Below, one piece after another: positions 1 through 11,127 of a stretch of DNA of 47,596 nt. The first letter of the stretch is position 1. Each line of letters starts with the position of its first letter. The translations under genes were made by a program, and so were the position numbers. The stretch comes from Branchiostoma floridae (Eukaryota > Chordata > Leptocardii > Amphioxiformes > Branchiostomatidae). Location of the stretch: NCBI RefSeq assembly GCF_000003815.2, contig NC_049985.1, positions 18,629,610 through 18,677,205 of the forward strand, in the 5' to 3' direction. The notes under the pieces are model-generated. The model was not told the origin of the DNA and did no database searches. It was given only the letters and a program-made list of their open reading frames with translations.

Positions 1-13
1 GTGTGTGTGTGTG
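1..13. repeat. (GT)n microsatellite at window edge
   Basis: The window opens with six GT units followed by G. The repeat is cut by the window start, so its full length is unknown. Confidence 0.8.
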
Positions 14-2131
14 CGGATAACATAACTTGAGAAGCTATAAAACCTTTAAGTCATTGATAAAGGCATTCTCCATAACGAACCTTGAATGTTTGGCGAAGGT
101 ATGTGTTTCGTGGAACTCTAGTTATTATATTGGATCGGTAAGCTCCCAGACGTGTGAACGCCTGCCGATATACAATGTAATTTGTTAATTTTCCAATCGG
201 CCCAATATCCGGTCTACTGATGAATTTTACCAGGTTCGTTTCTTTTAAAGAAAAATTAGTTTTTGTACCCACCACTAGTCGGTATCTTCCATAGCGCTTG
301 GAGGGGACAGTAAGACGTATAGGTTTTGGCGCCCGTTCGTTTCACTTCGTTTACGTTGGATAATTTTGAAGCTTTTTAAAAACCAATTTGAAAGTACCTT
401 TTTTTCAAACTGCTAACTCTATATCTTCTTTATCAATTCAAATTGGTGCAGATGTTATCTGTATTGCATCATACAATGGACATGACCAACTCAAACTGAT
501 TACTAGTAATAATGTCTACTCTGTAGTTACAGTGTGTATTGCCGATTGACTCATATCCAAATTTTCCTAATAGTAATACTACATTCTATGTAAAGTCTTT
601 TTGACATTATGCGCTGCCGATCTTGTCTATTCCTGGGGTCTCACTACAGCCTCGGGACACTGAATGAAGCACAATATCGGTGAAGAAGCCACACGTAGGT
701 TGATATTTTAGGTCTTCATTTTATCACCAAAATTAACTACATAGAATTCAATCATTCAGTTCACCTTGGATCATTAGTTATGTGCCCAGCTATGAACAGT
801 TCTTCGACTGCTAAAGAAAAAAAAAGGAATTCCTGAGCCTTCATTAATCGAAATGTAACTTTTGTAAATTTTACAGTTGTCTTTTCATGTCATTATTTTG
901 TGTTTTGGATGAGCATTGGAGTATGGTAAGGTGAAAGACGAAAGACAAACCTGACAGACCACACTACGCATAACAATAGCACCAGCTGAGTCCCGGTGCA
1001 AGTGTCAATTACTTATAATTGCTTCTCAATGAGGTGCTAAATAAGCTAAGTGATTAGGCTGTCAGATTGATTGGTTGGAGAACATGCGTCTGTAGGTAAG
1101 ATTAATAGTACAAACTTTAAACCATTTTAAAGGACTATAGTAACCTTTCAGGAAACACGAAAATAACGTTAGATGATCGGCCATGTCCTTGTCTACTCTA
1201 AAAACAGCCAAAAATCTAGGAAAATAATTCCGTAGATTTTATATAAGCCAGAAAGGAAAGAACTACCCTAAAATATCCATCAATAATATAGACAAATAAT
1301 GATTTTTCAGGAGAAGGAAATACAGTATCATTATAATCACCCAGTTTCTGTCCAAAGGTAAGTATTAGCAGCTATACACAAAAAAAAAACACAAGTATTG
1401 AATTTTCGGAATGGTTCTTTAAACTACATTTTCTACCCCAAAAAATGACTTTATTAATTTACTAAACCAAACAAATTAATACAATATATCAATACGAAAA
1501 TTACTTAGACGCAACGATACACATCCAATCTAACTCTCCTGCAAATTTGAGTCAATTTGAAATGTGTATGGCTGACTTATACCCATTTTCACTCCGACCC
1601 CAAGTGATAGCTGTAACATGGCCTGGACCACCTTAGTTACATAGAGTCACCGCTTGCGCAACGAGCGATGAACGCAATCGCTCACGGCATGCACCACATA
1701 CTTATAACCTTAAGAGACCGTGCGAACAATGTACGTTTACGTGCCCCCTCCCTACTCTTGCTAGTCCATTCCCACGTTTAAAAAAAGACGTGGTGGACGC
1801 GTGGCCTCCCCATAAAAACGTACGGACAAAAACCACGTACGGTGGGTTTGGCCCTTAGCTTAAAGAATCCACTACGCCTAACGTTACGCATAAGAGCATG
1901 GGTCTATCTCGGTGTAACTATATAAATAATCCTTGCACATTGTTGTAGTGATACACCTGAAGGATTCACGTGATACCTCAGCAGGGGTTCGTAGAAGAGG
2001 TACCCTGTATCCAAGAAGAAGATGAAGCAGAAATACCATGTAATGTGAAGGCCTTTCTGTAACTGACGTGTTCTCTTGCGTATTTTCCTCCGTCAGATAT
2101 CGAGTAAGGTACTGTAGGCATTTAGCTTAGC
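14..2131. other. Gene-free stretch
   Basis: I see no convincing exon, RNA gene or element with clear termini here. A 74-codon open frame on the minus strand (51-275) has no recognisable domain and no splice context, so it is not called. The stretch is AT-rich with short homopolymer runs, plus a GC-richer patch at about 1620-1860. Confidence 0.5.
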
Positions 2132-2576
2132 CACCCCAACCTAGGCGTGGCCGCGTGCACCGCGTGGCACGATCGGGAGCGCGTTTGTCTCAGGCCCGAG
2201 AGGTCCCGGGTTCAAATCCGCTTGCCGTGTCACCGATCTTGTGCCATTGGGAAAGGCACTTTACACGACTTTCCTCACCTAGCTCAGGTGTAAATGAGTA
2301 GATAGCTGCGGCTAGTGGCAGTGACAGGCCTTTGTGGTGGTGACAGGCCATAGGGGCATGTTCGGGCATGGCGCACCCGCCATGACACACAAGTCAGGGG
2401 TAGGAGGAACCCCTTGTATCCTTGGTCGGAAGTCCTCCTGGGAGTAAACCCGATACAAAACCTCGCCAACCCGCAGTGCCAAGCGTGGCGAGTAAGGCAC
2501 AACCCCTTGACTGGAACAGTTCAAGGGAGGGGTTCCTCAAAAAGAGAGCGACAATACCCTGCACCCCAACCTAGGC
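2132..2576 (+). mobile_element. tRNA-derived SINE with 15-bp target-site duplication
   Basis: The same 15 bases (caccccaacctaggc) occur at 2132-2146 and 2562-2576 and bracket a 415-bp body (2147-2561). The head looks like a tRNA-type RNA polymerase III promoter: an A-box-like TGGCACGATCGG at 2165-2176 and a B box GGTTCAAATCC at 2209-2219. The middle holds a segment near 2255-2290 (ending CGACTTTCCTCAC) of the kind conserved among invertebrate SINEs, and related sequence recurs near 46136-46225. The last ~51 bp (2511-2561) match the 3' end of the RTE-type LINE at 20070-20119 except for one extra A. There is no poly-A tail, as expected for RTE-mobilised SINEs. The perfect duplication implies a fairly recent insertion. 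Confidence 0.88.
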
Positions 2577-2635
2577 ACACCAGCAGTCAACAAATGATAT
2601 GAAAGGCACACCAGCAGTCAACAAATGATATGAAA
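2574..2635. repeat. 31-bp tandem duplication (two identical units)
   Basis: Units 2574-2604 and 2605-2635 are identical and both begin GGCACACCAGCAG. The first unit overlaps the right copy of the SINE target-site duplication by three bases. Confidence 0.9.
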
Positions 2636-3541
2636 CGACGACAAGGTCTGTATCAACCTTCATACGGGGAAGGCCTTTTCTTAACCCTTGTAGAGAGTAC
2701 GTGTTTGTTTGATGGTTACTGGATAAAAACGGAGACAACCTGTTATGGAACCCAAAAGTTCCAAAGTCCACGTCTGTTTCCTGTTTCTTTCCGAAGAAAC
2801 CGTACAAACACACACACCGGGATGTCTTCTGACATCTCGATTGATGATTACGCATTGTTTCAGATTGGTATCACGATATTTTTGCAGATTAATGTAGTTC
2901 GCCTCAAGGTTATTAGTCAGCCAGGCACGATCTGGCACAGACTTGTACAGACTTGTCCACACCCCAGTGATGTACGCCCACACAGCATTTCTGAGATATC
3001 AACGAGGCAAGTTGTCCAGGCACCGACGGGAGCCACCCAGCGTAAAAGAGTTGTAGGCAACCTAAGGAATATTACATCGTTGAAAGTGGAAATAATCTGG
3101 ATAATGCAATCTGTACAATATTGACATCTACTGCATTATTTTAGCATATTTGCAAAATTATTTCATAAATTGAGCCGTTAAATATGGCGCAGAAATAAAT
3201 CGCACAAGGATTCCTGATCAAGGCCTAATTATTTTGGGGGTTCCAGTAATGAGGAATATCCTTGTCTGGGCTGTTTTTAGCCGCTCAAATGATAAAATAA
3301 TGATGTAAATGTGGGAATACAGTGCATTAGATGTCCATATTATACAGATTGCCTTATCCTGAATATTTGAACTTTAACGCATGCACTAGGGTTACAGTAT
3401 GTACACATGTATATCAGTCGATTGTATTTCATCTTCATATTGAGGAAGCAAAAATTGTTTGGGTAAAAGAACAAAGCTATCTTAAAATGTAACTTGAAAG
3501 CTCAAGTCTGTTTGGTAGAAGTCAATCTGAATAAAGTTAAT
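2636..3541. other. Unassigned stretch with weak ORFs on both strands
   Basis: A 164-codon frame on the plus strand (2630-3124) overlaps 94- and 100-codon frames on the minus strand. None shows a recognisable domain or splice context, and the plus frame starts inside the 31-bp duplication. I do not call a gene. Confidence 0.4.
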
Positions 3542-3768
3542 CTGTACATGTAATTTTAAACCATTAAATGCATTTAAGTTTGAGGGGAATTAATTTCGCC
3601 CTAGCGGCAAAAAAAAAGACTGTTCGCCGTGGTCTTAAGTTCGCAGTAGCATCATGCACTGTAGTCTCTTACTGCCATAAAAATATTCGCGGTGGTTTTA
3701 CGTTCGCGGTGAATTGGCAACTCGAAAACCGTGAACATAAACCAGCGGGAAAATTTCTGCATTTACAG
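3542..3768. mobile_element. Short MITE-like element with CTGTA/TACAG ends
   Basis: The segment runs from CTGTACATG to CATTTACAG, giving short inverted ends. Its interior repeats TTCGC-GGTG words (ttcgcggtggttttacgttc and similar) and a GTGAACATAAA motif. The same motif lies inside both ends of the larger element at 6534-7902, so the two probably belong to one family. It has no coding capacity. The superfamily is not determined. Confidence 0.5.
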
Positions 3769-4020
3769 TATCTGAGTAAGTCAATTTATTGTGTTGGAAA
3801 TTACAGTTCAACTCTATTTAGAATATTTCCAACCGTAGTATGTGCCATCATCGAAAGTTAATCTGTACCTCTCAGCCTTGGTAATCTAATCTACCCAGTT
3901 GCTTGATTTGTAGGTGTTTGATAGGCTCTTTATATTTGGTTTTAGACAAGATCTATATGGATTTGTCAATCGTGAGTCGGGTTTAACAGATTGCTTTCTG
4001 CAAGTTAAGATCCGGTTCTG

Positions 4021-5740
4021 TGTCTACAGCTGTGTAAGCTCTTTTTGTGTCACGCGCGAGGTGCTATTGGAAACCTTCCAAAATGTTGACTTAATCTTTG
4101 CAGCAAGTTTCTTTTGCCAATCACAACGTGCGTTCTTCCCTTCCATACACCACGGAGGTACAATCTGCCTTAAAAGGCAATATCTGGATGATTGGCAGCT
4201 GAGTTGAACGCGCAAGCGGCTATAAATTTTGAACCTCACTCCCTAAGCTCAGAGTGACTAGGTCTCTGAGAAAAGGGGAACTTAACTGGATTTCTCTTTT
4301 AGCGCCACAGGTTAGTAGTGACCGTTTTAAGTTTTCCTGAATATCTGAAATTATTTCTCTTACGTTAGTCCTATGCTTTATGTGTCTTATGATTTTGCAG
4401 CATTGTGTCCTACACAGCATTATAGGAGAAGTGTTTAGGATTATCCCGAAGCCTTTCAACAGAATTTCTATGAGGTTATTCTTGAGTTACGGATTTGTTT
4501 CTGAGGCCGGACCCCACTTGCTTTGTTCTCCTACTACCATGACCACAACATGCTTTATAGAATTATCTAAAAAACTTCTCGGGACGGAAACGACTTTTAG
4601 GCTGCTTGACGATCGACGAGGTTGAAACGTTTGTAGGATCGGTACCGGTGAAAGGCATGCCCGGACGTGGCATAGGATTAATACATTGTTGAACAGTACG
4701 TATGATATATTTAACCGTCCGTAGTAAAATGTTTGTATGTGTTTACCGAACCAGCTGCGTATTTCACGTTTAATGTTCAATGTACAAAATAACCACGATT
4801 CATCAGAAGGTAATGACTACTGACTATTTGTTACGTAACTTTATGGTTATGGACATCGAAGCGAAGAGAGCGGCTAGCCGTTAGATCAGAGTTTTAAACC
4901 AACGCATTTCTCAGAATTAAACTTAACACTATTGTCGCCTGCCTTTACGACTCAATATGGAGCAAATCATAGACAACATTACTGGTCATTTGGTTTTTTC
5001 CACAATTCTTGTAATGTTTTACGAAAAATATTGGTTGATGGCTCAGAAGATTATCATAGCCAATGGTGGGATTTTGCCTGTTGCCAAATTCGGTAACAAA
5101 CGTTACCACCATGAGTACGATGGTTGCCACGGTTATGTTATCCACGTATAAGACTAGAAATTACTGTTTTTGTGACGCTTTACAATTTTTCTGGCTTTTA
5201 AAGAAAGAAGAAAGGGTCACTGACTGCCATTTGTATCCCCCCTTGCTAAACAAAACGTTGTACAGAATTGTTGTAACAAACGTTACCATTGTTGGATGCT
5301 TTCTAAGCTTTCTGTCAGACCTGGTGTAAAATGCTGCCTACTTTTTTAAATGTCCCTAGGGACGTCCACGTAAATCTAAATGATGTAGCCAATGATTTTA
5401 ATTATTTCTAAGAAAAAAGGGGTAAAATTTATTGTTGTAACCAACGTTATTGGTAACTAATAAGTTGCCAGTTTTGTCTATTTTCAAAAGAGGAATTTTT
5501 TAGGTTTCACTGAAAAATAAGCCGATTTATTTTCGAACAAAAAATGTCATTATGTATATTTCAATGAGAACGAGTGGAAAACAATAATTTTACTAATCTG
5601 TGGGCCAAATTGTTCCATTGGTGGGGAAAACATGAAAGATTATCAAAATAGGCCTAGAGAAACACAAAGTCTTATGGAACAACTTTATTTCAAAAAAATG
5701 CTCAGCCATACTTCCTGGCGAGGGCTATCCCGCTAGATGG
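4021..5740. other. Unassigned block shared by both duplication copies
   Basis: Several open frames of 60-97 codons occur on both strands, and their counterparts occur in copy B at 12721-14340. The copies are so similar that this conservation says little about coding. No domain is recognisable. A TATAAAT at about 4219 preceded by ATTGG is promoter-like but has no attached gene. An inverted motif GGTAACAAACGTTACC lies at 5092-5107, with partial copies near 5274 and 5434. Confidence 0.45.
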
Positions 5741-5760
5741 ACAGACACACAAACAGCACT

Positions 5761-6142
5761 CTAGGAGACGCAGGTAACTTTGATAACCACTGAGACAAGC
5801 ATACGCTTGGCCCAGACTACTAGTATATCCGCCCAATTGAGCCTTCTCTTGAAGCCACTTTGATATCGCCTTGTAAAGGCATCTAATTTGTCCCTGATGC
5901 GTTGTAAAATGACGTTAGACAGGATCTTACGTATACTGTTCAAGAGAACTATGTAGTTTGCAGGCGGTCATGGTGGCGTCTTTTAGTTTAGGTAAAGCAA
6001 TAAGGGTTGCTTGTCCCATGGCTTCAAAACGATGATGATGTTCAAAGGCAACGTTGTGATGGCAGCAATATATGGTACTTGATTTGCTTTGGGGCTGTAA
6101 CCGTAGTGTTGACATAGAATTACAGCTGGCGTCCACAGACAC
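5761..6142 (-). pseudogene. Non-LTR reverse transcriptase fragment (copy A)
   Basis: The minus strand encodes, in two frames, the fingers region of a non-LTR reverse transcriptase: a GxATLIALPK-like segment near 6020-5980, then RKILSNVILQRIRDKLDAF and YQSGFKR in the 5943-5761 frame. Frameshifts and loss of the catalytic region make it a dead fragment. The equivalent in copy B is 14404-14758. It differs from the adjacent CR1-like fragment, so two LINE families were inserted next to each other before the duplication. The clade is not assigned. Confidence 0.65.
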
Positions 6143-6174
6143 CCGAATGTCCTTTTCTACTTAAGTTTGTTCCA

Positions 6175-8243
6175 CTACCTTCTGGTTCCTTTTGCCCAAG
6201 TGAAGAACTTTACATTTCCCATCATTGGTAGTTGCACAGCTTGGAGATCATACTGGAGCGCTTCCTGATCTGTCTCACAAAGAATGGGTCTGTAAATCTT
6301 GCTGTTATGATCATCAAAGATTCTGACTGTACTGCTCAACACACCAGGGACGTCATTCATGAAGACAGCAAACAACCCAAGTTAGGCCCCTGGTGTATTC
6401 CACTCTTGACATCATGCTTAACAAGCAACCTCTGGTGAGGAACTGAGTCGAATGCCTTTCTACGGTCAAGTAGACACTATACACTGGTTCCTCCTCTAGA
6501 GGCATTGCAACAAGTCGTTTATGACTACAATTACTGTAATTCCTGTTTTATTAACGGTAACTTTATGTTCACGGTTTTCACGGTGACGTCTGTGCCGCGA
6601 AGTTATCATTGCCGTTAAAAAATCATTCGTCTTTCGCCCCCCTCCCCCTTCTCCGCTACCATCCAAGTACTTAGAACTAGTACTTACTAGTACGTTACGA
6701 ATGTCTTATCCATTCACACAACACACTTTCAACACGCAACGATCGCCACAATAACAACTCAAACACAAATTCTCCTCAAGAAATAAAACATTTATTCTAC
6801 AAGCACAAAATTGTGTCATTTCTTTTACTTATGTTCATGTTTACGTTACGATAACATAAACCGCTATTTTGTTTACATCGCCGCTAGCAGGCAGCATGTG
6901 TACATTTACAAACTAAAAAACTACTACAGTGCTATTCAAGCAAGGAATTACTACAGGATCATCACTGAAAGTACTAGTACTAGTACAAAAAATGACTCGT
7001 ATATTTGTACAACTACAGCTAGCGATACATAAAACAAATGTTACAAAATGGCGGTACCCAAGCCAAGCGTTAGACAAAGGAATTTTCAACAAAGTCGCGG
7101 AATTTCAGGTGATGAGTACAAATAAACCAGCGAATTTACTGAAATACCAGTATGTTGTAAAAATAAAAGTTGATTCAACACATATACGATACAGGGAGTC
7201 ATTATTGTATAGAAATGTGCCACCGGCGACCGGAGGAAAAAGAAACATATCGGCTTTGTTTACTAACAAAACTTACGTACACGCCGTGACATGGCTGCGA
7301 TAACAATCTACTTAGTACATTATCATAGTTTAACTAGATTTCTACAAGTTAAAAACAGAACAAAAAATAAAACTGAGTAGTACCGGTCTTTACAAATACA
7401 AGTAATGGCTATGGAATTACAGCAACTAAGATTCACAACAATAATAGCGGGGAAATTTTTACGACTAGAAACGTGGCAAACAAAACTCCGCTTACATGCC
7501 GAAAAAAAGACGTTCGTTTCATAATTCTGAGTTGGAACTACTGTAAATATCGGAGAGATAAACTCTTCACCTTCTTGTGTACAATTTGTGTACAATTTGT
7601 GTCCACAAATTACGCTGAAAGTTTAAAACTTAGCGCCGTCTTTCACGCCGAAAATATTTCAAAATGGCGCCCGCGTCGCTTGTGTTTGGCGTGGGTATCC
7701 CGTCAGCCTATGCGGCAAATGTGATTGCGACATATCAGGGGTCATTGGCCCTGTTGCGTTCCGTGCGCTGTCATCAAATCACGGCCGAAACAGGCCGACT
7801 TTCTTTTGGTGAACCGCCGCCACCGCGAACATAGAGTGCCGTTAACACTTAATTTTTTCTCACACCGCGAAATTTTGCTACCGTGAACATAAAGTGAATT
7901 ACTATTTTGTGTGGTACAGGATCTTTTGTGGACAAACCCGTGCTGGGCATCCGTAAATAGCTCATTCACTATTTGATGGTTAACTAGTACATCCCTAATG
8001 ACTACCATATATATAGTTTTCGGGGTCCTGACTGCTTCCCTTCTTATGGATTGGGAATATGTTTTCCAGTCAGCTGGCAAGCATCCAGACTCAAGCGACT
8101 TCCTGAAAACAACAGATAAGCAGTATGTCAGTTCACTTGCGGGTTCCTTTAACAGCCTAGGCCTCGTGCTGAGTCGGGACTTTGTGTACCTCCAGGAGTT
8201 TTTGGGATTATATTTGAGATCCTTCACCAGCATGCGCTCATAA
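6175..8243 (-). pseudogene. Decayed CR1-group LINE reverse transcriptase, split by an insertion
   Basis: Reading the minus strand from 8243: a NPKNSWRYTKSRLSTRPRL segment, then FRKSLESGCLPADWK (classic CR1/Jockey-group wording), VNELFTDAQHGFVHKRSCTT, and after the 6534-7902 insertion FAVFMNDVPGVLSSTVRIF and YRPILCETDQEALQYDLQAV. The palm F/YADD box is disrupted where this fragment reads FDDHNSK. Frameshifts and stops are frequent. The unsplit counterpart is 14801-15532. A Lys/Arg-rich minus frame at 8510-8776 may be the upstream linker of the same element. This is a retrotransposon remnant, not a host gene. Confidence 0.75.
6534..7902. mobile_element. ~1.37-kb DNA-transposon-like insertion, copy A only
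   Basis: Copy B reads straight through the matching site (about 15189), so this segment is a discrete insertion. Its ends are inverted: the left begins CTGTAATTC and contains TTTATGTTCACGG, and the right is GTGAACATAAAGTGAATTAC, the reverse complement of the same words. The flank has ATTA on both sides, but the exact duplicated site is unclear. Internal open frames (6811-7032, 6929-7303, 7323-7595) resemble nothing I recognise, so it is probably non-autonomous. It shares terminal motifs with 3542-3768. Boundaries are good to about 5 bp. Confidence 0.75.
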
Positions 8244-9001
8244 TCTGCACAGCTGTCTTGTTAGGCTTGTAAGTTTCTTACAGCTGCATACCTTCAGAAA
8301 TCTGCAAGACTATCATTTTTTTTCATTTAGACCATACTCTCCTTTCCTTGTTCTTTAATTCCATTGCTTGTTTTTCAAGTATAGTTTATTTGGCCTCTGC
8401 ACTACTCTAGTCTTAGATATAGACTCATCTGCCACCCTATTAGGAATCTCGCAGAATTTTTCTTATGCTTCCAAAACCCCCATCTGACCTGTTTCTGTAT
8501 CCCAGTCAATTACACCCAGGTCCTCTTTAGCCTTCTGGTAATTACCCTTGTTGTAGTTACGACTCGCTTCCGGTCTAGGAGGTTTCTCCTTACTGCAGTT
8601 AATGACGAAGCCCTGTTTGAGTTAACTTTGTGCCCTTTCTTTGTGCCAAAAGTTCGTTTGTCCTGGTGTATTTCCATTGTTCCGTTACCCTTTTGCTGCC
8701 TTGAAGGTCGCTCATTTTCCTTCCCCAGACCTGTATTGTACTGTGCCCTTCTTCCCTGTCTGGTCGCCATCGGCATCCTGTTTCCTACTCCAGCCGAAGC
8801 ATCCTTCTTGACAGGGGAGTTTTTCTATGGGCTTTTCTGCCGGAGAAAACTGTATCCAAAACAAAAATCCAAGTGAATGGTGCGTCCAAACCACGAGGAA
8901 TTGGCGCTCAGGGCCACGCCGACGACCTCGCCTGACCAGCCGTCAGAGAATTTGGAAACGAACTAAATCTATTAAAAAAAACTGACTAAAAACTACTCGT
9001 G

Positions 9002-9270
9002 NNNNNNNNNNNNNNNNNNNNNNNNNNNNNNNNNNNNNNNNNNNNNNNNNNNNNNNNNNNNNNNNNNNNNNNNNNNNNNNNNNNNNNNNNNNNNNNNNNN
9101 NNNNNNNNNNNNNNNNNNNNNNNNNNNNNNNNNNNNNNNNNNNNNNNNNNNNNNNNNNNNNNNNNNNNNNNNNNNNNNNNNNNNNNNNNNNNNNNNNNNN
9201 NNNNNNNNNNNNNNNNNNNNNNNNNNNNNNNNNNNNNNNNNNNNNNNNNNNNNNNNNNNNNNNNNNNNNN
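9002..9270. other. Assembly gap (269 N)
   Basis: By comparison with copy B, the gap should hold the equivalent of about 16303-16548 plus the left end of the piggyBac-like element that follows. Confidence 0.95.
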
Positions 9271-10199
9271 GGTCATTTTTGACCCCAGGCGTATATTTTA
9301 ATCTGCCACAGCAACATTTTTCATCAGAGAAAAAATTCCTTTCATGAATTTGTTTGTATACATGTCTTACAACATCTACCAATTTTTCGCCGAGTTTTGC
9401 CCATTATTGTATAAGCTATACTTGAAAGTTTGTGTCTTGTTCGGTGGGGTCAAAAATGACCCCAGCCAATTATGAATCATTATGTACATAAATATCAAGA
9501 TATTTCAATAAAATAAAAGGCATTCCTCATCATTGCTATTGCAGCAACAGGTTATAGTTGCTTAGATGAGTAACTACCGAATATTTTGAAAGAAATTTAG
9601 TATTTTAGTGTAAAACACAGTTTTTCGACATTCTGCATAAATTATGATAATACGCACTAATTACCTATGCTAATGAAAGTGAAAATGTTTCTAATTATTT
9701 AAAAAACAATATATGGACAGAATGTGCAGAAGGAACCTACAAGAAAGATCTTTGCGGGAAAATAGACAAGAGTTATTGTATGTATGTGTTTAGATGGCGG
9801 AATATGGTGCATAATTAAGTAATAAATTCGTTACCTTTCACAAATATTGTATTTTTTCTTGTTAAATAACATTATTATGCTATCAGCATTATTGCATCAC
9901 CACAATTATTGTTTAGAAATTGATAAAACAAAACATTGTTTGAGTAAGTAAGTTTAGTATGGTTGATTTTCAGAGCAAATGTGGTTTTCCTCATTTTCTG
10001 CATAAATTATGATAATGAGTAATAACTACTGACACCAAAACTTGTCAAAATATTTTTCATAGGTTAGTCGAACATTAAATACATAGAAATGACAAAATAA
10101 GCCAGCAGAAATATGTCTATGAGCAAAACAAAATGGGGTCAAAAATGACCCCATACGGTCAGATTCGTCGTAAAAATGTAACGGTCGGATGAGGGTTAA
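9271..10199. mobile_element. piggyBac-like element (right part), inserted at TTAA
   Basis: Copy B has an empty site, TTAA at 16549-16552, where copy A has this extra DNA ending GGG directly before TTAA at 10196-10199. Read inward from that end, the terminus starts TTAACCCTCATCC, the usual piggyBac style. The 18-bp palindrome GGGGTCAAAAATGACCCC occurs at 9446-9463 and 10135-10152, and a third copy emerges from the gap at 9271. The known part has no transposase ORF, so it is non-autonomous or internally deleted. The left end lies in the gap. Confidence 0.8.
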
Positions 10200-10740
10200 T
10201 TTCCGCACCTGTTCGACCTGTTTCGACCTTGTCACAAATCCACCATTTTATCTCCAGCGGTGACGTCAGGGCACACCACTTTTGCTGGAGGGAGTCCTTA
10301 GTATCAGAAAGTTCCCCCCCCCCCCCGGTCTCTGTTGAGGGTAGGCAGGTGGTCTCTGATGTGCATTTTCTCCTTCACGCGTCTCGCAAAGAAATCCTGT
10401 TCTGTATCTAAGATTTTGACTTTTTCCAAAGAAAGAGAATGTCCTGGAGATTCTATAATGTTCTGACACTTCAGAGTAAACATAGCTTGCACGCCGATGG
10501 TCGAGAAACCTGGTTTTCAGTGTACGTTCTGTCGCACCGATATACGCTTCCTTACCTGCCTTTACTAGTTTGCCCTAGATATGTGATGTGGACACCATGC
10601 ACTCCACATCTACTTTATTCTGGTGTTTTGTCCCTGGGTGCCACTTTGAGTTTTTTAAGCGTCCGTGTTGGTTTGAAAATTTAGAGGGATAAGTCTCTGT
10701 AGTTTAATGTCAGTGTTGGATAAAAAGTGTAAACATTTTT
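10200..10740 (-). pseudogene. Penelope-like element C-terminal (GIY-YIG) fragment, copy A
   Basis: On the minus strand the fragment reads, across frames, TLKKLKVAPRDKTP, then AYIGATERTLKTRFLDHRR, then SPGHSLSLEKVKILDTEQ and KEKMHIRDHLPTLNRDRG. This is the order found in the GIY-YIG endonuclease domain of Penelope-like retroelements (YIG with T/R-TLKTR, ending in PTLNRD). Stops and frameshifts break it. The piggyBac-like insertion at the TTAA interrupts its 3' part. Copy B (16482-17100) keeps the 3' part continuous. Confidence 0.8.
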
Positions 10741-11077
10741 CTATGATATAATCTGTCGACACAGATGAACTTTCATGCTGATATAAATCACTATCATGTC
10801 TACTTCCATCTGGAATACCTACATCTACCATCAAAGTGGTGATCGACATCAATAAGGACAAAACGAGCTTCATTGCTTAGCATAAAAGACATGGGATCGT
10901 ATCAAACTGTCAAAGATTGCTCACTGGTTGATGGCATCTTCAACGAGATTCTCGTTAAGGAATGTATGTGCGCGCTGGAAATTGTGAATTTAATAAAGAC
11001 CAGGATAAAGAAATGTCAAAGTCAAAGGTTGTTCCCATGCATCAATAAGTGGGTTTCCAAAACGGTCCCATCCTTCC

Positions 11078-11110
11078 TATATACGAATTAAAAGCTTGAT
11101 TCTACTTCAG
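11078..11110 (+). promoter_or_regulatory. TATA core promoter of duplicated exon 1, copy A
   Basis: TATATAC at 11078-11084 lies 31 bp before an initiator-like TTCAGA (A at 11109). That gives a 5' leader of about 19 nt before the ATG at 11128. The arrangement is the same in copy B at 17428-17460. Confidence 0.6.
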
Positions 11111-11127
11111 AGAGAAGACAACCCAAC

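Noticed and set aside
2165-2219. Functional tRNA gene
   Set aside because: A- and B-box words are present, but the sequence does not fold as a complete cloverleaf and continues into a SINE body with target-site duplication.
2630-3124. 164-codon plus-strand open frame
   Set aside because: It starts inside a tandem duplication, overlaps two other long frames on the minus strand, and shows no domain or splice context.
4205-4235. TATAAAT preceded by ATTGG, resembling a promoter (also in copy B near 12917)
   Set aside because: No exon or transcript-like structure follows, and preservation in copy B only reflects the duplication.
4957-5151. 64-codon frame MEQIIDNIT… also present at 13656-13850
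   Set aside because: The copies are nearly identical DNA, so frame conservation is uninformative. No domain or splice signal supports it.
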